Source of the DNA: JAJRRH01 sp047638815
GTDB taxonomy: Bacteria; Bacteroidota; Bacteroidia; Flavobacteriales_D; JABDKJ01
DNA: 49,387 nucleotides
Direction of reading: 5' to 3'
NCBI GenBank assembly: GCA_047638815.1
Contig: JBLIMR010000017.1
Location: 1-49,387 of the forward strand
The translations under genes were made by a program, and so were the position numbers. The notes beneath the pieces are model-generated. The model was not told the DNA's origin. It worked only from the letters and a program-made list of their open reading frames with translations, and made no database searches. Within the stretch, counting starts at the first letter, position 1, and each line of letters begins with the position of its first letter. This document shows, one piece after another, positions 17,463-25,701 of the stretch.

Positions 17463-18011
17463 TTAAGCTTGAACAATTTTGTATTCGCTTTTATAAGCTT
17501 CAACATCCAATAGATAACAATCCATTATTTGATCCAATTGTTTCAGAACTATTGGATTTGGCTGTTTAAGATCCTTAAAGTATTCCGTTTGATGAGGATA
17601 TAAGTTATACAAATGGAAAAATGCTCTAGACATACCATACTTCACATTTTTAGAAGGATAGTTTAGCTGCCCCATTAACTTTCTACAAGCTGATATTTCT
17701 TTGGCTAAAGCATTTGGATTCATTTGAAAAATATGGCTGAGCTTTGAGATAATCTTTTCAGTCATCCTTCTTTCCGATCCGTCATGAATTTCTTTGGTAA
17801 GTTTTATAATATTGCCGGTAATTATAACCAGGTAAAACTTTCCCGTCAACGTTTTATCTAACTGAGGTGATATTGCGAACTCTGGTGTTTCGTTAAGATA
17901 ATCGGTAATCTGTTCGAATGCCTCTTCTCCATTTTTTAAGATAGCATTGATGAAGATGTTTACCAACTTATCTTCTGACAATGTGTTTTTTCTTAGAAAT
18001 GATGAGAACAT
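17463..18011 (-). CDS. Unknown 182-residue cytosolic protein
   Basis: I do not recognise the family. The protein is predicted mainly alpha-helical, without signal peptide or membrane span. It begins MFSSFLRKNTLSEDKLV; a central stretch TEKIISKLSHIFQMNPNALA and the C-terminal YPHQTEYFKDLKQPNPIVL look conserved-like, with several aromatic residues. Supported as a gene by its own -7 box (TATTTTTG, 18037-18044 on the minus strand), its length, and codon use like its neighbours. Its stop is 2 bases from the lhgO stop, so the two transcripts must overlap in their 3' ends. Confidence 0.7.
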   Translation of the reverse strand: MFSSFLRKNTLSEDKLVNIFINAILKNGEEAFEQITDYLNETPEFAISPQLDKTLTGKFYLVIITGNIIKLTKEIHDGSERRMTEKIISKLSHIFQMNPNALAKEISACRKLMGQLNYPSKNVKYGMSRAFFHLYNLYPHQTEYFKDLKQPNPIVLKQLDQIMDCYLLDVEAYKSEYKIVQA

Positions 18012-18036
18012 AAATCTGCGTTTACTTTAATAAATA

Positions 18037-18044
18037 CAAAAATA
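18037..18044 (-). promoter_or_regulatory. -7 promoter box for the 182-residue protein
   Basis: Reads TATTTTTG on the minus strand, consensus TAnnTTTG, 26 bases before the ATG. Confidence 0.5.
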
Positions 18045-18163
18045 TGCTAAGCACAGCGCATGCTTTCGACTAATCTGAATCCTTATCAACAGAGTTGTTC
18101 ACTCAATTTATCGACCAACAGTGCTGAAAATCAGACGAAAAAATCAATCTTTCTTCACAACAG

Positions 18164-19522
18164 CTAATTCATCTTAGCCTTAATTCCGGTAAAATTGAAG
18201 GGAGTAATTTGTAACAATTCTGTCTTCACATCATCCGTGATATCTAAGGTTCGGATAAAGGCCGCAATACTGCCTTGTGTGATAGCGCTATTTGTTCGAG
18301 TAAGTTCCTTTAGAGCTTCGTATGGTTTAGGATATCCCTCTCTTCTCAATACTGTTTGAATAGCCTCCGCAACAACTGCCCAGCTTTCATTAAGATCCTT
18401 AGAAATTCCTGCTTCATTAAGCAAAAGTTTATTCAATCCTTTATCAATACTCTTAAATGCAATTAATCCGTGAGCCATGGGAATACCAATATTCCTAAGT
18501 ACCGTACTATCCGTTAAGTCTCTTTGAAGACGAGAAATTGGCAGCTTTGATTTGAAATGAAAAAGCAGCGCATTTGCTACACCTAAATTTCCTTCAGCAT
18601 TTTCGAAATCGATAGGATTAACTTTATGTGGCATAGCGGAAGAACCAATTTCCCCCTTTTTTATTTTCTGCTTGAAATACTCCATCGAAACATATTGCCA
18701 TATATCACGACTAAGGTCGATAAGAATGTTGTTAATTCTCGACATTGCATCAAACACAGCAGAAAGATTATCGTAATGCTCTATTTGGGTTGTTGTCTGG
18801 GATCTAGAAAGGCCAAGAGTATTGTTTACGAAAACATTTGCGAAGTCGACCCAATCAATCTCAGGAAATGCTATTTGATGCGCATTAAAGTTTCCCGTTG
18901 CACCACCAAATTTAGCAGACATCGGAATTGATTTTAATTGATCAAATTGTAAATTCAATCGCTCAACAAAAACGTATATTTCCTTCCCTAGATATGTTGG
19001 TGAAGCTGGTTGCCCATGAGTTTTTGCCAACATTGGGATATCTGACCACGCGACACTCTTATCATTCAAAAGTCTAATCACATCACGAAGCCATGGAAAA
19101 TACACATGCTCCAAAGCATCTTTCATTGATGATGGAATGGCTGTGTTATTTATATCTTGAGAAGTCAATCCGAAATGAATGAATTCTTCATACTTATCAA
19201 GGTTAATTCCCTTTAGTCGGCTTTTCAAAAAATACTCAACCGCCTTAACGTCATGATTTGTTATTTGCTCAGTAGCCTTTATTTCTTCCGCATCCTTGAG
19301 ACTAAAGTTCTTAACCAAACTACGCAGCGCCTCTATCTTATCATTTTTTAAAGCTGGCAATTGCTTCAATCCCAAATCACAAAGCGCTATGAAATATTCT
19401 ACTTCAGTATTCAGCCTATATTTAATAAGACCCAATTCAGAAAAATATTGACTTAATTCTTTGGTTTTACTTTGATATCGACCATCAACGGGTCCTATTG
19501 CCTCTAAGGGTGAAGAATTCAT
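18164..19522 (-). CDS. purB: Adenylosuccinate lyase
   Basis: Enzyme of 452 residues acting twice in purine synthesis, releasing fumarate from SAICAR and from adenylosuccinate; homotetramer with shared active sites. Seen: N-terminal SPLEAIGPVDGRYQSKTKEL, typical of the E. coli-type PurB branch; THGQPASPTYLGKEIYVF with the catalytic histidine near 165; the fumarase-superfamily signature GSSAMPHKVNPIDFE near 297, whose flexible loop carries the catalytic serine. Length fits the family (about 450-460). Monocistronic, divergent from the EI24 gene. Confidence 0.97.
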   Translation of the reverse strand: MNSSPLEAIGPVDGRYQSKTKELSQYFSELGLIKYRLNTEVEYFIALCDLGLKQLPALKNDKIEALRSLVKNFSLKDAEEIKATEQITNHDVKAVEYFLKSRLKGINLDKYEEFIHFGLTSQDINNTAIPSSMKDALEHVYFPWLRDVIRLLNDKSVAWSDIPMLAKTHGQPASPTYLGKEIYVFVERLNLQFDQLKSIPMSAKFGGATGNFNAHQIAFPEIDWVDFANVFVNNTLGLSRSQTTTQIEHYDNLSAVFDAMSRINNILIDLSRDIWQYVSMEYFKQKIKKGEIGSSAMPHKVNPIDFENAEGNLGVANALLFHFKSKLPISRLQRDLTDSTVLRNIGIPMAHGLIAFKSIDKGLNKLLLNEAGISKDLNESWAVVAEAIQTVLRREGYPKPYEALKELTRTNSAITQGSIAAFIRTLDITDDVKTELLQITPFNFTGIKAKMN

Positions 19523-19544
19523 AGATTCTATTTAAAATAAGCAA

Positions 19545-19552
19545 CAAAGCTA
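19545..19552 (-). promoter_or_regulatory. -7 promoter box for purB
   Basis: Reads TAGCTTTG on the minus strand, matching TAnnTTTG, 23 bases before the ATG. Confidence 0.55.
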
Positions 19553-19680
19553 ATCCATGTTATCCATATAATTCATATTGAGTTCCCTTTTATTGCGAAA
19601 TTTGTTAAGAATCATATTCTTGTAGAATTCCTATGCCAAAGACCGACATAAAGATGTGAAGGAAGTCAAGCTATATTTTT

Positions 19681-19688
19681 TAACTTTG
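19681..19688 (+). promoter_or_regulatory. -7 promoter box for the EI24-PD40 unit
   Basis: TAACTTTG, matching TAnnTTTG, 71 bases before the ATG of the membrane protein gene. No good -33 was found. Confidence 0.4.
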
Positions 19689-19759
19689 TTTAAAATATTT
19701 TGGTCAGGTATTTGTTATGTATGTAGCATAATGGAACATAATCCAGACCATACTACAAT

Positions 19760-20641
19760 ATGAGCCTTAAAAAAATAATCTCCCAATTCCTCCAATCCAT
19801 TAGAGGTTTCACGGTTGCTGTGGGTTTCATACATTCCAATGGGTTAAGTAAGTTCTACATTTTCCCTGTTATTTTGGCTTTATTATTGGGCGCTGGAGGC
19901 TTTGCGTTGGTATCCCAGGCGGTTGATTTCATTTCCTCAAATACGCTACAATACTTGGAGTTAGAAGCGAATCCCACGGAGGACAATTTTTTCAGCTCTT
20001 TTAGAGAAGGTTGGGAAACAATAAAACTATGGATAAACGGTGCTTCAACCGTAGTGATTGCTGTGATTCTCAAAGTGGTATTTTGGGTTTTACTAGGCAT
20101 ATTGATGAAATATGTTTTACTAATATTCTTAGCTCCTGTTCTAGCTTATGTTTCGGAAAAGACTGAATCGATTGTAACCGGGAATGAATATCCTTTCAAT
20201 GCAGCGCAACTTACTCGAGATATTTGGAGGGGAATTGTAATCGCATTAAAAAATCTAGGCATAGAAATTTCAATCTTAATTTTCCTTTCTGTTATAACCT
20301 TCTTCGCTCCATTTCTCGCCCCGATTACGGCCTTAGTGGGTATTGTGATTGGTGCTTATTACTATGGATATTCTATGATTGATTACATCTCAGAAAGAAG
20401 GCAATTAAGCATAGCCGAAAGCAGCAGGTATGTTCTGGATAATGCAGGAATGGCTATAGGCTTGGGACTGATTATAACCTTGATGATGAAAGTACCTGTT
20501 TTAGGATTTTTAACCGCATCGTTTGCATCAATTGTAACAGCTGTTTCAGCGGTCTTATTGGTGTATGGCAACAGCCCCGATCCTTCAAATTCAAATTCGC
20601 ATCAAAATGAAGGTGTGGTAGAACTAAAAAAAGAAATTTAA
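19760..20641 (+). CDS. EI24 / CysZ-like integral membrane protein
   Basis: Protein of 293 residues with several hydrophobic segments: about 32-55, a long pair in 94-132, 168-210 and 230-271. The residues around LEISILIFLSVITFFAPFLAP and the GYSMIDYISERRQLSI motif fit the EI24/CysZ domain, in which two long helices do not fully cross the membrane. CysZ is a sulfate uptake channel, but Bacteroidota EI24 proteins lie in varied contexts, so sulfate transport is only one option. Its stop overlaps the next gene's start by one base (TAATG), so translation is coupled to the PD40 protein, which suggests they act together in the envelope. Confidence 0.82.
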   Translation: MSLKKIISQFLQSIRGFTVAVGFIHSNGLSKFYIFPVILALLLGAGGFALVSQAVDFISSNTLQYLELEANPTEDNFFSSFREGWETIKLWINGASTVVIAVILKVVFWVLLGILMKYVLLIFLAPVLAYVSEKTESIVTGNEYPFNAAQLTRDIWRGIVIALKNLGIEISILIFLSVITFFAPFLAPITALVGIVIGAYYYGYSMIDYISERRQLSIAESSRYVLDNAGMAIGLGLIITLMMKVPVLGFLTASFASIVTAVSAVLLVYGNSPDPSNSNSHQNEGVVELKKEI

Positions 20642-22257
20642 TGTATAGAAGTATAAAAATAGTTTGCCTAATGCTTGCACTTTTTACGAGCATTTTTGTA
20701 TCCGGTCAAAGCAAGGCTAAAGTTTCTGTACTCATGGCCTCAGCAAGTCAAAAGTTTTTAGGCAATGACTATTGGGGAGCACTAGATGCCTATCGTAGTG
20801 CGCAAAAATTAGATGAAGGTAATGCCAAAATAAACTATAAGATTGCGGATTGTCATTATCACTTGAAGCATTATAAGTATGCACGTCAATATTTCGAGGA
20901 GGCTGAAAAATTGGATCCAAATATTGATAAAAATTTGCACTTATCCCTCGGACAAACATATCACCGGTTGGAAGAACTTACTCTTGCCATTGAACATTTC
21001 AAAAAATATCGAAAAGTGGCACCAGAAAGAGACATTACTCTGTATGATGTCAATGGTCTAATAAAACAATGTGAATATGCTGGAGAGATGATGAAAAATC
21101 CTCTGGATGTGAAAATTGACAATCTCGGACGTGCCATTAATTCAAGATTTGATGACTATGCCCCTTCACTAAGCAGTGATGGAACTATAATGATGTTTAC
21201 TTCTAGAAGAGCAGGAATGACCCATAATGCCGTTGATACTAAAGGGGATTATAAATATTTCGAAGATATCTTTGTCGCTGAGCGTGATGATATGAATTCA
21301 TCATGGGGTCAGTCAGAACGCTTGGATGCACTGGACACTGATGGTCATGATGCAGTGCTCAGTATCTCTCCAAAAGCCACTGAAATATTCATTTACAAAA
21401 ACAACATTAACAGTGCTGGTGACATCTTCAAATCATCGAGAGAGAGCTTGGAAGATGAATGGAGTGAACCAAAAAAACTTCCTAAACCAATCAATACTAC
21501 TTATTTCGAAAGCTCCATTAGTATTACAGCAGATGGCTCAACAATGTATTTTATCAGTGAAAGACCGAAAAATGGATTAGGACGTGGTGATATATATGTC
21601 ACGAGAAAAACCGGGGACGATTCTTGGAGTAAACCAACAAATTTGGGATCGGTAATCAACACACCTAAGGATGAGAAATTCGTTTTTGTACATCCGAATG
21701 GAAGCACTATTTTCTTCGCTTCTGCCGGACATCTGACGATGGGAAGTTATGACATATTTAAATCTGAATTGATGGATGGTCAATGGACTACTCCTGTAAA
21801 CCTTGGATACCCTATCAATACAGTTAACGAAGAATCAACCTTTTCGATGACGGCCGACAATAAGAAACTATTGATCTCTGCAGAATACGAAAACACCATG
21901 GGGGAAAGAGACATTTACGAAATTGATCTCTCAAATATTGATATACTTGATGTGCTTAATATCGATTCTGAGTTGCTTGAGGCAAAAGCCAACGTTTTGG
22001 TCTATGGCACACTCAAAGTAGAAAAGTATGATAAGAATATTCGTAATGCTGACATCACTTTTCTCAATGCAAAAACTGAGGAGGTAATTTATAAGATCAC
22101 GAGCGATAAGGAAGGAGCCTATGAAGTTTCATTGCCTTTCGGTGAGACCTATCTCATGAGAATAAATTCTGAAAAATATGGTCTTAAGGAAGAGAAAATA
22201 AAACTGAAAGAAAGAGATGGCGTGGGTAGTGAGTTGAAGTTGGATGTTTTGTTTTAG
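20641..22257 (+). CDS. TPR - PD40 beta-propeller - regulatory-domain protein, PorE-like but without an OmpA domain
   Basis: Exported protein of 538 residues. Signal peptide at 1-22 (CLMLALFTSIFVSGQ). About 25-130 are tetratricopeptide repeats (YWGALDAYRSAQKLDEGNAK, HLSLGQTYHRLEELTLAIEH). About 165-430 form a WD40-like PD40 propeller with repeated blades: DDYAPSLSSDGTIMMFTSRR, ESSISITADGSTMYFISERP, DEKFVFVHPNGSTIFFASAG, EESTFSMTADNKKLLISAEY. About 455-538 resemble a carboxypeptidase regulatory-like domain (ADITFLNAKTEEVIY, KEGAYEVSLPFGETYLMRIN). This order matches PorE-type T9SS accessory proteins, except that the usual C-terminal OmpA peptidoglycan-binding domain is missing. The stop is an ordinary TAG and no remnant is seen downstream. 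It is coupled to the EI24 gene. Confidence 0.85.
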   Translation: MYRSIKIVCLMLALFTSIFVSGQSKAKVSVLMASASQKFLGNDYWGALDAYRSAQKLDEGNAKINYKIADCHYHLKHYKYARQYFEEAEKLDPNIDKNLHLSLGQTYHRLEELTLAIEHFKKYRKVAPERDITLYDVNGLIKQCEYAGEMMKNPLDVKIDNLGRAINSRFDDYAPSLSSDGTIMMFTSRRAGMTHNAVDTKGDYKYFEDIFVAERDDMNSSWGQSERLDALDTDGHDAVLSISPKATEIFIYKNNINSAGDIFKSSRESLEDEWSEPKKLPKPINTTYFESSISITADGSTMYFISERPKNGLGRGDIYVTRKTGDDSWSKPTNLGSVINTPKDEKFVFVHPNGSTIFFASAGHLTMGSYDIFKSELMDGQWTTPVNLGYPINTVNEESTFSMTADNKKLLISAEYENTMGERDIYEIDLSNIDILDVLNIDSELLEAKANVLVYGTLKVEKYDKNIRNADITFLNAKTEEVIYKITSDKEGAYEVSLPFGETYLMRINSEKYGLKEEKIKLKERDGVGSELKLDVLF

Positions 22258-22412
22258 GATCAAATATAAAGCGCCAAAAAGAACCTAGACGTCAACCCTC
22301 TTATTGATAATTCATCCATTGTTTGCTGCTGCATTTATCCAAAAGACGTGTTATATTGCAACATAGTTTATCCTATGCGTAATAATCCATTTGTCATGAT
22401 AACTAATACAAA

Positions 22413-23510
22413 ATGAAAATAATAAAGTTTCTACTTTTTCTACTCTTGTGCTCCAATGTTTTATTTTCTCAGTCAAAAGATAAAATTGTTGAACTAGTCT
22501 TAACGAAAAATTATAATCTTCACATTTCAAAAGTCATTGATAAAAGAGAAAATAAAGGAAATATTGGATCGTATAAAAAAAATGGTGTCCTCAAAAATAG
22601 CGTTAAAGTTTCCTTTCCGTTTGACATACAGACCTATTTACTTGATTGCCTTCATCAAGTCTCACATCCAAAAGTCATTAACGATGATTCCTTTATTTTG
22701 CTGATTCATAAATTCAAAATGTACAGCAAAACATTCTCTTCTGTTGAAGTTGCACTATTTGATATAGAAATTGAATTTGCCAAAGAGACAGATTCCTTAT
22801 TGCAATCTTATGGAATCTTTGAATCTCGAACCATGGAAAATCTAATGATCATCGCTCGTTCCTATGCTCGTTCACAACAAATAGAATTGGCAATTGAGAA
22901 TTGTTTTACTTCATTTGAAGAGTCAAATTTCCTTGTGAATAACCTCCAACCAGTTGTTCTAGAATCTCGAAGAAATTATAATTTTAAGCCGAAGTCTATA
23001 ATGAAGAAAGGCTTGTATTTTAGTTATGGGAATTTCATTAATGGTAACAATTTGAAAGATGCTTCATTTCGTTTTGAACAACGAAATCAATCTAATAAAA
23101 ATCGCATTTTCCAATTAAACTCGCCTGCGGTTGAAGATCCTGGTCGTGTTCGTTTCGTTTCAAATGGAGAAAATATTTTTATGAATTTACAGGGTTCACT
23201 CTATGGTAATTACTTTGTTCCTGCCTTAGAAGTAGGTAGGTTTCTATATTTTGAACATAAACTAAATCTTCCTTCAGAAGCATATTTTGGTGTGCCAGGA
23301 GCATCTATGTCAACTAGTAGAAAGGCTATTATTTTTGATACACAAACCGGTAAATCCATGCCTTTTAACGATTTTAACATATATACCATAGTAAAGGATC
23401 ATGAAAGGATTCTCATTGAATATAAAAAATCAAAAAGGAAACTGGCGGATGCAAGAATAGCAATTGCTGCTTTGAACAAGAAATTAAATGAAACAACCGA
23501 ATTTGAATAA
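22413..23510 (+). CDS. Exported protein of unknown function
   Basis: Protein of 365 residues with a signal peptide at about 1-20 (IIKFLLFLLLCSNVLFSQS). The rest is mixed alpha/beta; nothing matches a family I know. Noticeable segments are VISHIDKRENKGNIGSYK-like charged strands near 42, FEESNFLVNNLQPV, and a C-terminal helix rich in Lys/Ala (SKRKLADARIAIAALNKKLN) that could be coiled. It faces the minus-strand acyl-CoA reductase tail to tail (26 bases apart), with no clear terminator in between. Probably periplasmic or surface-exposed. Confidence 0.65.
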   Translation: MKIIKFLLFLLLCSNVLFSQSKDKIVELVLTKNYNLHISKVIDKRENKGNIGSYKKNGVLKNSVKVSFPFDIQTYLLDCLHQVSHPKVINDDSFILLIHKFKMYSKTFSSVEVALFDIEIEFAKETDSLLQSYGIFESRTMENLMIIARSYARSQQIELAIENCFTSFEESNFLVNNLQPVVLESRRNYNFKPKSIMKKGLYFSYGNFINGNNLKDASFRFEQRNQSNKNRIFQLNSPAVEDPGRVRFVSNGENIFMNLQGSLYGNYFVPALEVGRFLYFEHKLNLPSEAYFGVPGASMSTSRKAIIFDTQTGKSMPFNDFNIYTIVKDHERILIEYKKSKRKLADARIAIAALNKKLNETTEFE

Positions 23511-23536
23511 TGTTAAGTTTCAGATGGCTTTCCACC

Positions 23537-24586
23537 TCATAACCCACCCAAAAACGCCATGGTATCAACTCCATCGGCATATTCATCCAACTCGGGAAAT
23601 TGAGCATGTCCAAATGGGATACTATCTTTACCAACAATGCATTGAATCTCGTCTTTTCTAGCTTCTAACTGGATCATAATTTCTTCTTTGCTGTCATATC
23701 TTTCGTAAAAGATAACCCCTACCGGTGAAGTTAAATCACCAACAACTTCTTTCATACAAACAAATCCATTTTCCAAGAATGGGTCCTGGTTCATCAAATA
23801 AATTGCACGATTATAATCGTAATTATTGGCATATTTATTCAAGTTGGCAATTTCATTGAAATCATAGATGGCCTCAAAAAATCGGTCAAGAACAAAATCT
23901 TTTGGAATGTAAATTTTGGAAATATTCCTACAACCTAATCCAAAATATTGAAAGACATCTTGACCCAAAGCTGTGAGTTGTTCTTTGGATTCCTCACCCG
24001 TCAGAATTGCAACCCCAGTTCTATTCTTACGTATGATATGTGGCACTTTTCTAAAATAGTATTCAAAGTACCTCGCTGTATTATTACTTCCTGTCGCAAT
24101 GACAGCATCATAACCCTCAAGCTTCCCCTTCTTCCATACAATTCTATCCGTCCAATCTTCATTAAACCCAATTAGTATTTTTGAAATCGCGGGTAACATC
24201 CTATCCGCATCACTCGACAACTTACCGACAAGAATGTTTCCTGACATTAAAACAGAGATATAATCATGAAAACCAACCAAAGGAATATTACCGGCCATTA
24301 TTACGCCTACTCTTCTTGGGGTACGAACCACATTAGGATAATTGTCAAGCCATGATGTTAATTTTTCTTCTGTCAATACCAAAGACCAGGCCTTCATTGC
24401 CAAACGAATTTGATCTTGCTCAAACCATCCGTTAATATGCTTATGTCCCTTGATAATCTCTTCAAAGTTATTGAACTCTGACTCGGTTAACCCCAGCTCA
24501 AATCCTGACCAAGACTCTCCGGTTGACAGATGCCCCAATATTTTTCCAAGTTGTACGAAATCTCTTATCCTCTCTTTTATCGACAT
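23537..24586 (-). CDS. Acyl-CoA reductase (LuxC-like)
   Basis: Reduces fatty acyl-CoA to an aldehyde through an acyl-enzyme intermediate; related to the aldehyde dehydrogenase fold. Seen: PRRVGVIMAGNIPLVGFHDY (dinucleotide-binding loop), LVGKLSSDADRMLPAIS, YDAVIATGSNNTARYFEYYF, RKNRTGVAILTGEESKEQLT and the probable nucleophile region YFGLGCRNISKIYIP. I use the start MSIKERIRDFVQLG at 24586 (349 residues). The longer reading starting at 24649 begins at or before the expected transcription start, because a TACTTTTG -7 box lies at 24647-24654 on the minus strand. No lux neighbours are present, so a bioluminescence role is unlikely; lipid aldehyde or wax metabolism is possible. Confidence 0.86.
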   Translation of the reverse strand: MSIKERIRDFVQLGKILGHLSTGESWSGFELGLTESEFNNFEEIIKGHKHINGWFEQDQIRLAMKAWSLVLTEEKLTSWLDNYPNVVRTPRRVGVIMAGNIPLVGFHDYISVLMSGNILVGKLSSDADRMLPAISKILIGFNEDWTDRIVWKKGKLEGYDAVIATGSNNTARYFEYYFRKVPHIIRKNRTGVAILTGEESKEQLTALGQDVFQYFGLGCRNISKIYIPKDFVLDRFFEAIYDFNEIANLNKYANNYDYNRAIYLMNQDPFLENGFVCMKEVVGDLTSPVGVIFYERYDSKEEIMIQLEARKDEIQCIVGKDSIPFGHAQFPELDEYADGVDTMAFLGGL

Positions 24587-24646
24587 GTTCTGCTTTAATA
24601 TTATTCTGCATTGCGATTTACACAAGACCGACAATGCTTTACTTTG

Positions 24647-24654
24647 CAAAAGTA
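24647..24654 (-). promoter_or_regulatory. -7 promoter box for the acyl-CoA reductase
   Basis: Reads TACTTTTG on the minus strand, consensus TAnnTTTG, about 60 bases upstream of the chosen ATG; this also argues against the longer N-terminus. Confidence 0.55.
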
Positions 24655-24806
24655 TAATTATTAAACATTCAACCCGACTGAAGATTTATGTATCCCAAAT
24701 GCATCAATTTTCAATAAAGTTATTGCGTTTAAAATTACACGAGAATTTAGGATGGTACTGAATTTGCATTAAACGCTTTAAATACTAAAACATACAGTTG
24801 TTCGTT

Positions 24807-25664
24807 ATGAAATTGATGCCAAAGCATATTCTATTACTATCATTATTATTTAGCTATAACACTTATGCTCAGATGTTCACAGAAGTGAATGAAAAAGCAA
24901 TTCAAGATGAGTATGAGGCTATTTTCAAAAACTCTTCAGATGAGAGTAAACTCAAGGCCGCTGATGAATTCTTAGTAAGCTTTAGGCAAAATCTATATAA
25001 AAATGGGGCATACTCCTACCCTTTTGAAGCGTTAAGAATGGGAAAACTTACATCGCCTGATGATAAATTCAGACTTTTCAATTGGAATGTAAATCTTACC
25101 AATGGTCAAGAGAAATATTACGGCCTTATTGTTATTCCAAAAAAGGACCGGGTAGAAATAATCACACTTTATGATAAATCAGACGAAGTGGAAAATCCTG
25201 AACAGGCTGCATTAAGTGATCAGAAATGGCTTGGAGCGCTATACTATAGGATTATTGCATTTAAAAAAGGAGGACGTCCTCATTATGCATTGTTAGGTTG
25301 GGATGGGTTTTCAAACACTACGAATAAAAAGGTCATAGAAGTGATGAGCTTTAATGGTGGAGGTGTTAAGTTTGGTAGTTCCGTTTTCAATAAAGGCAAG
25401 AGTACTCAAAAGAGAATTTTGTTTGAATATGCTGAGGATGCCGTCATGAGTCTGAAATATGATAAAAAACTTAAGTCCATTGTATTTGACCATTTAGCGC
25501 CTATTGGCAATCATATTGATTCACAAAAGGAATTCTTTGCTCCTGATATGACTTTCGATGCTTATTCTTTTAAAAAAGGAAAATGGCATTTTATCGACAA
25601 TATAGAATTCTTACGTCCGAATGGTAAAAGCGACAAGGATTTTAAAGATCCTAGAAAGAATTAA
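24807..25664 (+). CDS. Exported protein of unknown function
   Basis: Protein of about 285 residues. The start is taken at the ATG 24807 (MKLMPKHILLLSLLFSYNTY); the in-frame TTG at 24798 is not needed. Residues 1-22 form a signal peptide ending near AQ. The mature part has a repeated acidic/aromatic strand pattern (GQEKYYGLIVIPKKDRVEII, ALYYRIIAFKKGGRPHYALL, FSNTTNKKVIEVMSFNGGGV, MSLKYDKKLKSIVFDHLAPI), probably a beta-sandwich. I do not recognise a family. A strong bidirectional terminator lies right after the stop, shared with the giant PKD gene on the other strand. Confidence 0.7.
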   Translation: MKLMPKHILLLSLLFSYNTYAQMFTEVNEKAIQDEYEAIFKNSSDESKLKAADEFLVSFRQNLYKNGAYSYPFEALRMGKLTSPDDKFRLFNWNVNLTNGQEKYYGLIVIPKKDRVEIITLYDKSDEVENPEQAALSDQKWLGALYYRIIAFKKGGRPHYALLGWDGFSNTTNKKVIEVMSFNGGGVKFGSSVFNKGKSTQKRILFEYAEDAVMSLKYDKKLKSIVFDHLAPIGNHIDSQKEFFAPDMTFDAYSFKKGKWHFIDNIEFLRPNGKSDKDFKDPRKN

Positions 25665-25665
25665 A

Positions 25666-25696
25666 AAAGCCGTCTCAAAATAATTGAGACGGCTTT
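25666..25696. terminator. Bidirectional rho-independent terminator
   Basis: Perfect 13-base-pair stem AAAGCCGTCTCAA / TTGAGACGGCTTT with a 5-base loop, one base past the stop of the plus-strand gene and directly after the stop of the minus-strand giant gene. Confidence 0.92.
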
Positions 25697-25701
25697 CAGT
25701 C

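Noticed and set aside
24587..24649. Longer N-terminus for the acyl-CoA reductase
   Set aside because: Begins at the -7 box; the ATG at 24586 gives the usual N-terminal helix.
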